Assembly: GCA_016712315.1 (NCBI GenBank)
Contig: JADJRG010000017.1
Location: forward strand, 310,001 to 374,000
DNA: 64,000 nt
Source of the DNA: Nannocystis sp.
GTDB lineage: Bacteria > Myxococcota_A > Polyangia > Nannocystales > Nannocystaceae
Reading direction: 5' to 3'
The notes under the pieces were generated by a model. It ran no database searches and had not been told where the DNA came from. It saw nothing but the letters and a program-made list of their open reading frames with translations. Shown here one piece after another: positions 45,110-53,594 of the stretch (the first letter of the stretch is position 1; every line of letters starts with the position of its first letter). A program made the position numbers and the translations under genes.

Positions 45110-48100
45110 GTGGTGGGCGAAGCGAGGCTCTTTGGCGACGATGTTCAGATCTCCCTGGCGGAGGGGGAGATAACGCTGTTTCGTGGCGAGGTGCGGGTCG
45201 TTGGGGCGGTGGAGGTGTATCGGCGGGTGATCCGCGGCGAGTCGGCTGGGGACGCAGGGGCGGAGGGGCTCGTCGAGCGGCTTCGGCAGGCAGGCTTCTT
45301 GCGGGCCGCGGGGGCGAGCGCGGCGGCAGCAGCGGAATCGGGGGGAGGGCCAGGTCAGGGGCTGCCGGCCGAGCTGGGGGCGCTGCGGCCGTATGTCGTG
45401 CTCGGGCGCGGATCGTTCGGCTCGGTCTACGCCGCCTTCGACGCGGCGCGGGGGATCGACTGCGCGGTGAAGATCTGCGATCAGGCGGACAACGCGTCGA
45501 TCCTCGACCTCAAGAACGAGGTGCGCACCGCTTGGTCGTTGTCGCACCCGAACGTGGTTGTGCCCTATGAGCTGCGCTGTGAGCACGGGCGGTGGTTCTT
45601 CGCGATGGAGCTGGTGCGAGGGCGGCGGATCGTCGACGCGTTCGCGGCAGTGCCAGCGAGCGCGCGGCTGGGGTGGCTGACGCAGGTGTTCGGGCAGATC
45701 GCTGACGCGCTCGACTTCGTGCACGCGCACGGGGTGCTGCACCTCGATCTGACGCCGAACAATATCTTGGTGCGTGAGGACGGGACGCCGGCGATCCTCG
45801 ACCTGGGCCTGGCGCGGTGGGGCGGCGCTCGGCCGATCGGTACGCTGGGGGTCGAGCCGGGGGCGACGGGCACGTTGTCCTATATCGCGCCGGAGGTGCT
45901 GCTGGGGCGCGCGCCGACGGCGGCGAGCGACTGGTATTCGCTGGGGATCGTGCTCTTTAAGGTGCTCTCCGGGCGGATGCCGTTCGCCGAGATGGGGGCG
46001 ATGGAGATCACGCTGCGGCCGCTGGCGAGCCCGCCGACGTCGCTGCGGCGGATCGAGTGGATCCCGCGCGCGCTGGCTGCGGCGTGCGAGGGCATGCTCG
46101 AGCGGCGACCCGAGCGGCGGGCCGGGAGCGCGGCGCTGAGGGCGGCGCTTGGGGTCGGGCGAGAGGCGTCGGTCGAGCTGGTGGTGGGGGCGAGCGATAC
46201 TGGGGCGTTTCTCGGCCGTGAAGGGCTGCTCGAGGCGCTGGCGGCGCATCAACGCTCCGTCGCGGCGTCAGGGCCGGTGCTGGTGCGCGTCGGTGGGCCG
46301 CCTGGGATCGGCAAGTCGGCGCTGATCCGCCGCTTCGCCGCGGGGAGCGGGGCGTTGGTGCTCGCGGGGCGCTGCTATGAGAACGAGCACCTCCCCTACA
46401 AGGGGATCGACGGGGTGATCGATGCGCTGCGCGGATGGCTGGCCCGAGGGGCAGATCCAGCGCTGCTGGCGCGGGTGCGACCGCTGCTCGGCGGGCTGGC
46501 TCGGATCTTCCCGGGTCTGCGCGATCTGGTCGATGCGACAGGTGTCGAGGCGGTCGCAGGCGATCCGCGGATGGCCGCCTATCAGGCGCTGAAGGGGGTC
46601 TTGTTGGCGATCTCCGCGGAGACGCCGCTGCTGCTGATCTTGGATGATGTGCACTGGGCCGACCGCGACAGCGCGCGGCTGCTGGCGGAGCTGCTGTCAC
46701 CGCCCGCGGCGGCGCCGATGATGGTGGTGTGCGCGCACCGGCTCGGCGAAGCGGGGGCGTTCTTGGGCGAGCTGGCGGAGATGGAGGCGCTGGGGGCTCT
46801 ATACCGCAGCGCAGAGCTGACGGTGGGGCCGCTCGATGAGGCGTCTCTGGTCGCGCTGGCGACTCGCTTCGGGGCCCGCGTCGACACCGGCGCGGTCGCG
46901 CGGGCGGTCGCGGACTCGGCCGGTTCACCGTTCTTGGTCGAGGAGCTGGCGCGGTACTTGGGCAGCCACGGGGGGGCGGCGCCAGCAGTGATCGCGCTGC
47001 GTGACGCGGTCGCGGCGCGGCTCGGCGCGCTCCTGCCGGTGGAGCGTGAGCTGGTGGAGCTGACTGCGGTGGCGGGGCGTAGCTTGGATGAGCGTCTGGT
47101 CGCGGCGGTGGCGGTCGCGGAGGGGCCGGCGGTGTCGCGAGGGCTCGTGACGCTGCGGTCGCGCAGGTTGCTCCACGGGACCTCGGCCGAGGGGCGGCCG
47201 ACGGTGGCGATCTATCACGATCGGCTGCGTACAGAGGTGGTCGCGTTGATGGACCCGTCCCGCCGTGACGCGCTGCACCGGCGCTGGATCGCCGCGCTGG
47301 AGCCGGAGGGGGCGCCGCCGCACGAGCTGTTCATTCACTACCAGGCGCTTGGCGAGGGTCGACGCGCGGCGTCGCTGGCGCTGGCGGCGGCGGTGCAGGC
47401 GGAGGAGGCGCTGGCGTTCGCTCGAGCGGCGGAGTGGTACCGCGAGGCGCTGGCGGGGGACCACGAGGGCGCCAGGGCGGAGCTGCTGCGCCGGCAGGCC
47501 GAGGCGCTGTTCAACTCCGGGCGCACGGCCGCGGCGGGGGATGTGTTCGTCGCGGCGGCAGAGGCGGCTCCGGGGGGGGGGCGAGTGTTCCAGCGACGCG
47601 CCGCGGACGCGTACCTGCTCGCGGGTCGCTTGGCGGACGGGCGGCGGCTGCTCGCGCCGCTGCTCCGCGCGCACGAGGTGCCGGTCGCGCCAGGGACTGT
47701 GCGCCTGGTCGGGTCGTTGCTGCGGCAGATCGTCAGCCTGCGGGTCCGGGGGATCGCGGGCGAGGTGAGCGAGTCACGAGCGAGCGAGGATGACCTCGAG
47801 ATGATCGACGCGTGTTGGTCGTTGGGTAAGGCGCTGGCGTTCGTCGAGCCGCTGGCCGGCGTCGACTTCGTGCTCCGTTGTCTGCACCGCTCGCTGAGCG
47901 TGGGCGATCCGCAGCGCGTAGCCCGCTCGCTGGCGTTCCTCGCGGCAGGTGTGTTTTTTCAGGTGCCGATCCTCCGGGGGCGGGCTCGCGGGTACCTCGA
48001 TGAGGCGAGGGCGCTCGCAGAGCGCCTCGAGGATCCCTCGCTGCTCGGGGTGATGCGGATGTGGGAGGGCATGATCGAGATCGGCGCGGGGAACTGGCGG

Positions 48101-48934
48101 CTGGCGCTCGAGGAGGTCGAGGGGGCGCTGGTCGCGTTGGATCAGCGGTGGGGGGTCGATTGGGAGCGGGTGATCGCCGGCGGGTTGGTGGTCTGGCTGC
48201 GTATGCACCTCGGTGACGTGCGCGGGGCGCTCGATCTCGCGGGGCGGATGTACCGCGACGCGAGCGAGCGCGGGGATCTCTACGGCCAGGTGAACTTCAT
48301 CCAATATCTCGCGTGGCAAGAGATGCTCCGCGGTCGCCCCGAGGAGGCGCGCCGCCTGGTCCAGTGGATCTCCGCGGCGTGGTCGCCGGGGAGGTACACG
48401 GTGCAGTCGTTCTACGTGATGATGATCGAGGTGCTCTGCGCGCTGTACGAGGGCGACGCGCAGGCCGCCGCGGCGCGCTGGCAGCAGGGGCAAGCGGGGT
48501 TTCGCCGGGCAGGCGGCGAGCGAGCGCCACAGTCGCGGATCGACAACATGATCCTCGAGGCGCGGGTGCTGCTGCGCGGGCCGCGAAGTGCGAGCGGGCT
48601 GCGGCGGCTCGCGGCGCTCCAAAGGGCGCTGGCAGGCGAGGAGCGGTCTGACGCGCGCGCTCACGCGGGCTGGCTGGTGGCGGCGACGCGGTGCTTCGGC
48701 GAGCCCAAGGTGGCCAGTGCAGGTTTCACCGCGGCGGCCGCCGACTATGCCGCGCTGGGGCTCGAGCACTGGGCGAACTCGGCGCTGTTGCAGGCGCATC
48801 GGCTCGATCCGCGGCGACCGCCGGCGCCGGGGGTGCGCGAGTACTTCGCCGCGCACTCGGTCGAGGACACCGCGCGATGGGTGGAGACGTTTATGCCTTG
48901 CGGGGCGCCGCTTCCGTCATCGATCGGGTCGTGA
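45110..48934 (+). CDS. Ser/Thr kinase-ATPase fusion (PknK-like) with helical repeat C-terminus
   Basis: 1274 aa cytoplasmic signalling protein. Residues ~94-340 form a protein kinase: glycine loop LGRGSFGSV, ATP-binding Lys121 in CAVKIC, catalytic loop HLDLTPNN (HRDLKPxN in most kinases: Arg and Lys are replaced, Asp and Asn kept), metal loop DLG instead of DFG, then SYIAPEVLLG and SDWYSLGIVLF. Residues ~365-700 form an ATPase of the AAA/STAND type: Walker A GGPPGIGKSALI near 396, Walker B LLLILDDVHWAD near 507. The rest is alpha-helical with TPR-like repeats (EWYREALAGDHEGARAELL). Such architecture is known in PknK and MalT-like regulators. No DNA-binding domain is seen. Its last 44 bases overlap the end of the convergent gene. 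Confidence 0.85.
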   Translation: MVGEARLFGDDVQISLAEGEITLFRGEVRVVGAVEVYRRVIRGESAGDAGAEGLVERLRQAGFLRAAGASAAAAAESGGGPGQGLPAELGALRPYVVLGRGSFGSVYAAFDAARGIDCAVKICDQADNASILDLKNEVRTAWSLSHPNVVVPYELRCEHGRWFFAMELVRGRRIVDAFAAVPASARLGWLTQVFGQIADALDFVHAHGVLHLDLTPNNILVREDGTPAILDLGLARWGGARPIGTLGVEPGATGTLSYIAPEVLLGRAPTAASDWYSLGIVLFKVLSGRMPFAEMGAMEITLRPLASPPTSLRRIEWIPRALAAACEGMLERRPERRAGSAALRAALGVGREASVELVVGASDTGAFLGREGLLEALAAHQRSVAASGPVLVRVGGPPGIGKSALIRRFAAGSGALVLAGRCYENEHLPYKGIDGVIDALRGWLARGADPALLARVRPLLGGLARIFPGLRDLVDATGVEAVAGDPRMAAYQALKGVLLAISAETPLLLILDDVHWADRDSARLLAELLSPPAAAPMMVVCAHRLGEAGAFLGELAEMEALGALYRSAELTVGPLDEASLVALATRFGARVDTGAVARAVADSAGSPFLVEELARYLGSHGGAAPAVIALRDAVAARLGALLPVERELVELTAVAGRSLDERLVAAVAVAEGPAVSRGLVTLRSRRLLHGTSAEGRPTVAIYHDRLRTEVVALMDPSRRDALHRRWIAALEPEGAPPHELFIHYQALGEGRRAASLALAAAVQAEEALAFARAAEWYREALAGDHEGARAELLRRQAEALFNSGRTAAAGDVFVAAAEAAPGGGRVFQRRAADAYLLAGRLADGRRLLAPLLRAHEVPVAPGTVRLVGSLLRQIVSLRVRGIAGEVSESRASEDDLEMIDACWSLGKALAFVEPLAGVDFVLRCLHRSLSVGDPQRVARSLAFLAAGVFFQVPILRGRARGYLDEARALAERLEDPSLLGVMRMWEGMIEIGAGNWRLALEEVEGALVALDQRWGVDWERVIAGGLVVWLRMHLGDVRGALDLAGRMYRDASERGDLYGQVNFIQYLAWQEMLRGRPEEARRLVQWISAAWSPGRYTVQSFYVMMIEVLCALYEGDAQAAAARWQQGQAGFRRAGGERAPQSRIDNMILEARVLLRGPRSASGLRRLAALQRALAGEERSDARAHAGWLVAATRCFGEPKVASAGFTAAAADYAALGLEHWANSALLQAHRLDPRRPPAPGVREYFAAHSVEDTARWVETFMPCGAPLPSSIGS

Positions 48935-49907
48935 CGCCGAAGTAACCCTTGGCCGACCACGCGCGGGGGCCGCTGCGGACCAGCTTGATGTAGCAGTGGC
49001 GCAGCAGCGGGAGCTCGAGGTCTGCTCGGCGGAGGACGGCGAGGCCAGGCCAGCGCGTGAAGTCATCGGCGATGTCGGGGTTGATCGGGGCGATCTGGGC
49101 GAGGTGGTGGATCGCTCCGCGGGCGCGCTCTGCCGCGGCTTCGGTGCGCAGCTCGGGCGCCTCGAACGCGAGATAAGGGCCGACTTCAGGGGTGATCTCG
49201 ATCTGGACGCCGATGCGGGTGAAGGGGGCGGCGATCCGAAAGAGCAGCGGGCCGAGCTCGGCGGTGTCGCCCGGCCAGGCGATCGCGCGCAGCCAGTCGG
49301 GGATCATCGCGGCCTGAAGATGAAGGGCGAGCCGGAGGCGGGTGAGGCCGCGAGGGGCGAGACCGGCGATGTGGAGCAGCTCGCCGCGGGGCTCGAGGGC
49401 GGCGGTGACGCGGCGGAGGGCGGCTCCCCAGCGAGCATCGTCGCCGCCGACGAGCAAGGCGTCGGCGGCGGCGTCGAAGAGAGGGGACGCGGCGCTCGCG
49501 GCTGGGGCCCGCCGCGCCGCGTGTTCGCCGAGGATCGTGTTGGAGACGCAGATCGAGGCGAGCGGGGTCCGCGGCTGACCGTCGGGTAGGTCCCACTCAA
49601 ACCAAAGGAGAGGTGCGCTGGCGATCGGATCGGCGCCGCCGCGCCGCCAGCGCTCGAAGATCGGGTGGCCGGCGAGCAGCTCGCCGTCGTGGAGGGACGG
49701 CGGGAGCCCGCCGTCCGCGCGCTCGCAGAGGGCGCCCATGACGTCGACGCGTGGGTCCCCGTCGAGGCGGCGCTCGGCGATGACGCAGTCCCAGGCGCTC
49801 TGTCGATGACCAGGGATCGCCTCGACCCTCGGCCGCGGCGCTCCGCCGAGGATCTCCTCGTGATGGAGGTAGTCGACGACCGAAGTGAGATCGAGGTGAG
49901 CGCTCAT
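48891..49907 (-). CDS. protein of unknown function, second gene of a pair
   Basis: 338 aa, no signal or membrane segment. The sequence is a mix of strands and helices: SPLLWF-like APLLWFEWDLP near residue 105, LLHIAGLAPRGLTRLRLALHL near 185, IGVQIEITPEVGPYLAFEA near 235, and a C-terminal block HCYIKLVRSGPRAWSAKGYFGVT. This ending resembles from memory a conserved IKxVY...KAYL-type ending in an uncharacterised cyanobacterial family; that link is weak and needs a search. ATG 49907 is 2 bases after the stop of the small upstream gene, so they are co-translated. The 3' end overlaps the kinase-ATPase gene by 44 bases. Confidence 0.6.
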   Translation of the reverse strand: MSAHLDLTSVVDYLHHEEILGGAPRPRVEAIPGHRQSAWDCVIAERRLDGDPRVDVMGALCERADGGLPPSLHDGELLAGHPIFERWRRGGADPIASAPLLWFEWDLPDGQPRTPLASICVSNTILGEHAARRAPAASAASPLFDAAADALLVGGDDARWGAALRRVTAALEPRGELLHIAGLAPRGLTRLRLALHLQAAMIPDWLRAIAWPGDTAELGPLLFRIAAPFTRIGVQIEITPEVGPYLAFEAPELRTEAAAERARGAIHHLAQIAPINPDIADDFTRWPGLAVLRRADLELPLLRHCYIKLVRSGPRAWSAKGYFGVTTRSMTEAAPRKA

Positions 49908-49909
49908 GG

Positions 49910-50245
49910 CTACGGGATTGTGATGGTGTCGGCGCCGCCGTAGCCGCGTTCGGCCCCGTCGGCTGGGACGAAGCCGACGCGGATCGTTCGGCCACTCCAC
50001 GAATTTGGAATCGTCACAGTGCCGCTCAACGTGCGATCGTCGCGGACGGCGTCGATGAGCGCGAGGCTCGTCCTCGCGCGGGATTCGTCCCCGGCGGAAA
50101 AGTCAGCATCGTCCATGACGCGGAGCTTGAACTCGCCGGGGCCTTCACTGGGTGGCAGTTGCAGGGAGACTGAGATGGTAGTGCCGACTCGCCTACTACC
50201 GCTTGGTTCGATGCCTTCTTCGATGTTGTCAGATGGCGTCCACAT
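49910..50245 (-). CDS. small beta-rich protein of unknown function, first gene of a pair
   Basis: 111 aa without signal sequence, Cys or membrane segment. Strand-like stretches TTISVSLQLPP, EFKLRVMDD, GTVTIPNSWSGRTIRVGFVP and a final ADTITIP suggest a small beta-sandwich, such as an Ig-like module. It is the leading gene of the 49910/48891 pair. The region just upstream (50246-50340) is notably AT-rich for this genome: 26 of 60 bases in 50281-50340 are G or C. No homologue is recalled. Confidence 0.55.
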   Translation of the reverse strand: MWTPSDNIEEGIEPSGSRRVGTTISVSLQLPPSEGPGEFKLRVMDDADFSAGDESRARTSLALIDAVRDDRTLSGTVTIPNSWSGRTIRVGFVPADGAERGYGGADTITIP

Positions 50246-50317
50246 GGAGTCTTCTCTCTGTTTGTTCGTGTCGAAGGTGGATGTGCGGTTATTACTATGA
50301 GGCTATGTGGTATGGGT

Positions 50318-52300
50318 CTATGGTATATTCTTCGGGGAGACCGTTCGGCGGAGATCCCAGGCGACCTGCGGAGGTTTACCGATCTGGGCGTCGGCGATCG
50401 CGAAGTCGCGGAACTTGGGCGCCCTGGACTTCACGGTCACGATCTCGCTGCGCGCGCCGCCGCGGATGAGCAAGGTCGAGCCGCCTACCATCCAATAACA
50501 GCGCTCGAGAGCGGGGGCGCTCGGTCCGCACGGGTGGATCTCAATATCAGCGATCTTGACCTCATCGATCTTCATCGGGCCTACACCGGGGAGGGTGATC
50601 GCGCCGGCGCGTACCTCGGCGTGGGTGGTCATGACAGTCGTGTCTCCGTAGCTGGGGAGGATCTCGAGATCGAGGGCGAAGTGATTCCCTTCGAGCAGAG
50701 TGTGTCTTGTGGGGGCTCCTGCGCGTAAGGGGACCGCCTCTGTCTGGAGGCCTTCAACACCCGCGGAGCCGCGCTTGCCGCGGCCAATTAGGAGGAGTGG
50801 TTGATCCTCCTCGACCGTGAAGGCGAGCGAGAGAGGAGCCGCGTCGTCGGTGACAGGTATGGCGTGGTTTGTGGTGTCGGCGTGAATCAACACGTGAGGG
50901 CGCATCTGGCTGCATACGTTTGGATCGTGGCAGGCTCGCGACTCGGCGAGGACGACGGTGTTGGTCGAGCCAGAGTCAGAGGGGAGTAGGGCGACGGCTA
51001 GGTCGGTGGTGGTCAAGCCGTCGGCTGCTCCACGGGTCAAGACCCCGTCAGGTTCCGAGCATCCCTCGGGACAGGCTTCGGGGAGCCTCGTTGCGGTCGG
51101 CAGCTTGGGTAGGCCGTCGTCGCCGCCGAGAAACACATAGGTGCGCTGATAATCGTGGCCGGCGATGATGTCGAGCGCTCCGTCTTGGTCGACGTCAAAG
51201 AGCTCGATGCGGGTGACTACGGACCAGAGTTTCGTGTATGTGGGAGGTTCGGCGAACCATGTGGGCGTGGGGTCAAAGTCGGGGCTCGTAGGCGTGCCCC
51301 CGTTCAGGAAGATGGCGACTTTGGGTCGACGATGTTCCAGTGGATCGGGCGACGCTTCGGGCTGCGATGGTGCTGGATCGGGTTCCGGAGGAGCGAGGCC
51401 TGTAGAGGTCGCTTGGAGGCGGGACCAGAGGGTCGCGGGTTGTGGTGCGCTTGCGTCGAATGGTACTGTGCCCGTGTCGTATGGTAGCGCGCTCGGGCGG
51501 TCCTCGATTGTTCGGTTGCTCCGGTTGTTCAGGATCCGAAAGCCGGAGATTTGAGGGTCGACAGTTGTATCGGTCTTAGGGTCAGGGCACTTTGGATCGA
51601 TCCCCGCGAGACCGGCGACGATATCGAGGTCGCCGTCGCGGTCGAGATCGGCGAGCTGGAAGTCAAAGACGCGGGCGCACGGGATGAGCGTTTGAGGCGA
51701 GACGATGGGGATCTCCGTATATGCGCAGCAGGGGCTTGTCCCGCGTGTTTCACAGAGACCCTTTGTTTGTGGGTGGGGGCGGTAGAGGTAGATGCCGGAG
51801 CCGTGGATGGCAGAGTTGGGTGGCTTTAGTCGGCCAAAGTAGGTGGAGGTGATAATTTCTATGCCGTCGTCGGAGTGGATATCGGCCGCGCGGATCTGTG
51901 ATGTGTACGATTGATCGCTAGAGACCCAGCTAATGCCCTGCTTGAAGCCCCAGCACTGCGCCGCGTCGCCGTCGTAGCCGACCACCCACTGGGGCTCCCA
52001 GTCGCCGCCGTAGGCGACTGTGAGGTCCAGGTGGCTGTCAGAGTCGCGGTCGAGCGCGGTGGTGCGCCAAGGGATCGCGTAGGCGTGGCTGGGGAGGAGA
52101 CGTCGCGATGCGTCGAGTGTTGCTTCGCAGTGGCCGTCTGCGTGACGCTCCGCGCAGACGGATGTGGCAGCGAGGGGGGTCTTCTGGGTCAGGACAGGGG
52201 CTTGGAGGGGTGGGGGATCCTCCTTTACCTCTGGGGCGGGCTCAACGATGAACGTGCAGGCGCTGCTGAGAAGCAGCGCGCAGAGCGCTGAAGTGCTCAT
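50318..52300 (-). CDS. FG-GAP/VCBS-repeat lipoprotein
   Basis: Surface lipoprotein with calcium-binding beta-propeller repeats. Signal and lipobox STSALCALLLSSAC put the acylated Cys near residue 15. FG-GAP/VCBS motifs: TALDRDSDSHLDLTVAYGGD near residue 80, LADLDRDGDLDIVAGLAG near 210 and LFDVDQDGALDIIAGHD near 365, the D-x-D-x-D-G loops that bind Ca. Cys pairs (TSPCCAYTEIP) suggest disulphides. About 660 aa. I use the ATG at 52300 for the clean signal; the frame also opens at 52339 (MMKGGFEPRAR). Composition is less GC-rich than in flanking genes. Confidence 0.75.
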   Translation of the reverse strand: MSTSALCALLLSSACTFIVEPAPEVKEDPPPLQAPVLTQKTPLAATSVCAERHADGHCEATLDASRRLLPSHAYAIPWRTTALDRDSDSHLDLTVAYGGDWEPQWVVGYDGDAAQCWGFKQGISWVSSDQSYTSQIRAADIHSDDGIEIITSTYFGRLKPPNSAIHGSGIYLYRPHPQTKGLCETRGTSPCCAYTEIPIVSPQTLIPCARVFDFQLADLDRDGDLDIVAGLAGIDPKCPDPKTDTTVDPQISGFRILNNRSNRTIEDRPSALPYDTGTVPFDASAPQPATLWSRLQATSTGLAPPEPDPAPSQPEASPDPLEHRRPKVAIFLNGGTPTSPDFDPTPTWFAEPPTYTKLWSVVTRIELFDVDQDGALDIIAGHDYQRTYVFLGGDDGLPKLPTATRLPEACPEGCSEPDGVLTRGAADGLTTTDLAVALLPSDSGSTNTVVLAESRACHDPNVCSQMRPHVLIHADTTNHAIPVTDDAAPLSLAFTVEEDQPLLLIGRGKRGSAGVEGLQTEAVPLRAGAPTRHTLLEGNHFALDLEILPSYGDTTVMTTHAEVRAGAITLPGVGPMKIDEVKIADIEIHPCGPSAPALERCYWMVGGSTLLIRGGARSEIVTVKSRAPKFRDFAIADAQIGKPPQVAWDLRRTVSPKNIP

Positions 52301-52674
52301 GTCGGCCCGTGCACGCGGCTCGAATCCACCCTTCATCACGATCGCCCCCTTCTTCTCTGTCGTCAGAATCCTGACGAGGATGCATCTCTACACGAGAGTC
52401 GAGGGCGTGTCACTGAGAATCTTTGGTCGTTCTACTGTCAACTATATACTCCATGCTCGCCGGCCGCTTTGTCCTGAGAAGTGGACAGATCTTGGGCTCC
52501 GCCGTTTGTGCGGGAGCGTGTGTTGCTCGCTGGGCGGAGGTGGGTGTCTTGCGGGCCGGTATCTCGGAGTGTGCGCTCAGGAGCTGGTGGTTTGGTGGAC
52601 TTTGTGGCGGTGCTAGCCGTCGCCTGGCGCCGCGGCAGGGGTTGCTCGCGGTCGCTGTTTGTTGGAGCGCTCGG
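52301..52674 (-). promoter_or_regulatory. upstream region of the FG-GAP gene with palindrome
   Basis: This 374-base stretch has no supported gene. Closest to the gene is a perfect inverted repeat CGTCAG-AATC-CTGACG (52361-52376). Farther out, a perfect -35 hexamer TTGACA on the minus strand occupies 52436-52441, next to an AT-rich TATATA patch, but no good -10 lies at 16-18 bases. The rest, toward 52674, shows only scattered short frames. Confidence 0.35.
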
Positions 52675-53583
52675 CTACGCGCGTCGGCGGCGGGCGCGGA
52701 GGAGGAGGGCGAGCAGGGTGAGTGCGATGGGGAGGAGGAGGAGCAGCAGCCGCGGGTGGAGGCCGCGTCGAGCGGGCGGGTCGGTGGGCGTCAGGGCTGT
52801 CGAGGGAGCGTCGGTGTGGGCGGTGTGGGCGCTCGCGAGCGGCTGCTCGGCGGTGGGTTTGGGTTCGGGTCTGGGTTCGGGTTCGGGCCCGGGTTCGGGT
52901 TTGAGTTGGGGTTCGTGGTCAGGGCCTCGGGCGGGGTCTTGGGGGCGCCTGGGGCGCTCGGGTTCTTCGATCGGCGGTCGTTCTTGGTGGGACCACTCGG
53001 TGTGATCGGCGATGAGGCGGAAGGTGGTGGGGGTGAGCTCGGCGCGCACGTGCTCGAGGAAGCTGCTGCGGCGATCGTTGGAGTCTAGCTCGGCCCAGGG
53101 CGCGGGGCCGCGGCCGGCGCTGAGGATCCCCTGCGCTCGGGCTTCGAGGAGTGCCTCGACCTCGCCGAGGGTGAGGCGGTCGAGGGCGGGGATCCGGCCG
53201 CCCAAGGCCGGGAAGGCGGCGGCGGGCAGGGCGTAGTAGGCGCCCATGGTGCAGTTGGGGGCGCCGTAGTCGGCGCCGGCGATCGCGGCGCCTTCACGGA
53301 CGATCGCGTAGTCGTAGTCGCCGTCGCCGAGGCGGGCGGTCGGCTGGGGCTCGTCGCCGTAGTCGGAGACGCAGCCGGCGGGGTAGAGGATGATGACGCG
53401 GTCGGGGTAGCGATCGAGGCCGTGGATGACGGTGGCCCCGTTGGCGCCCTTCTGGGTGTCTTCGTCGAAGGGCAGGGCGTCGGCTCGGGCGGCGGCGGGC
53501 GCCGAGGTGGCCGCGGCGAGGGCGGCGCAGAGCGACCAGATCAGGCGCTGGCGGCGGTGTGAGTGAGATGGCCTTGGGGACAT
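52675..53583 (-). CDS. exported protein with Pro/Glu hinge and C-terminal membrane tail
   Basis: 302 aa. A signal peptide (IWSLCAALAAATSAPAAARA) leads to a globular domain (residues ~38-190: YPDRVIILYPAGCVSDYGDE, LGDGDYDYAIVREGAAIAG) of no recognised family. A Pro/Glu-rich hinge (EPGPEPEPRPEP) follows, then RRGLHPRLLLLLLPIALTLLALLLRARRRRA: one membrane segment capped with Arg. This N-signal, linker, TM, basic-tail layout is that of sorting-tagged surface proteins such as MYXO-CTERM or similar, although no Cys/Gly pair specific to MYXO-CTERM is visible. It follows the giant kinase gene on the same strand, 11 bases from its end. Confidence 0.6.
   Translation of the reverse strand: MSPRPSHSHRRQRLIWSLCAALAAATSAPAAARADALPFDEDTQKGANGATVIHGLDRYPDRVIILYPAGCVSDYGDEPQPTARLGDGDYDYAIVREGAAIAGADYGAPNCTMGAYYALPAAAFPALGGRIPALDRLTLGEVEALLEARAQGILSAGRGPAPWAELDSNDRRSSFLEHVRAELTPTTFRLIADHTEWSHQERPPIEEPERPRRPQDPARGPDHEPQLKPEPGPEPEPRPEPKPTAEQPLASAHTAHTDAPSTALTPTDPPARRGLHPRLLLLLLPIALTLLALLLRARRRRA
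52854..52915 (-). repeat. imperfect 6-bp repeats coding a Pro/Glu hinge
   Basis: Ten or so imperfect copies of GGTTCG/GGGTTC on the plus strand; read on the coding strand they give alternating Pro-Glu/Pro-Lys residues of the hinge in the exported protein. Confidence 0.75.
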
Positions 53584-53594
53584 GTCGATCGGGA

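Noticed and set aside
52300..52325. T-arm-like GGCTCGAATCC, possible tRNA
   Set aside because: No matching acceptor stem or anticodon arm around it, and it lies in the start region of the FG-GAP lipoprotein gene.
52854..52915. GGGTTC-type repeats considered as an origin or binding array
   Set aside because: They lie inside a reading frame and encode the Pro/Glu hinge; similar low-complexity hinges are common in surface proteins.
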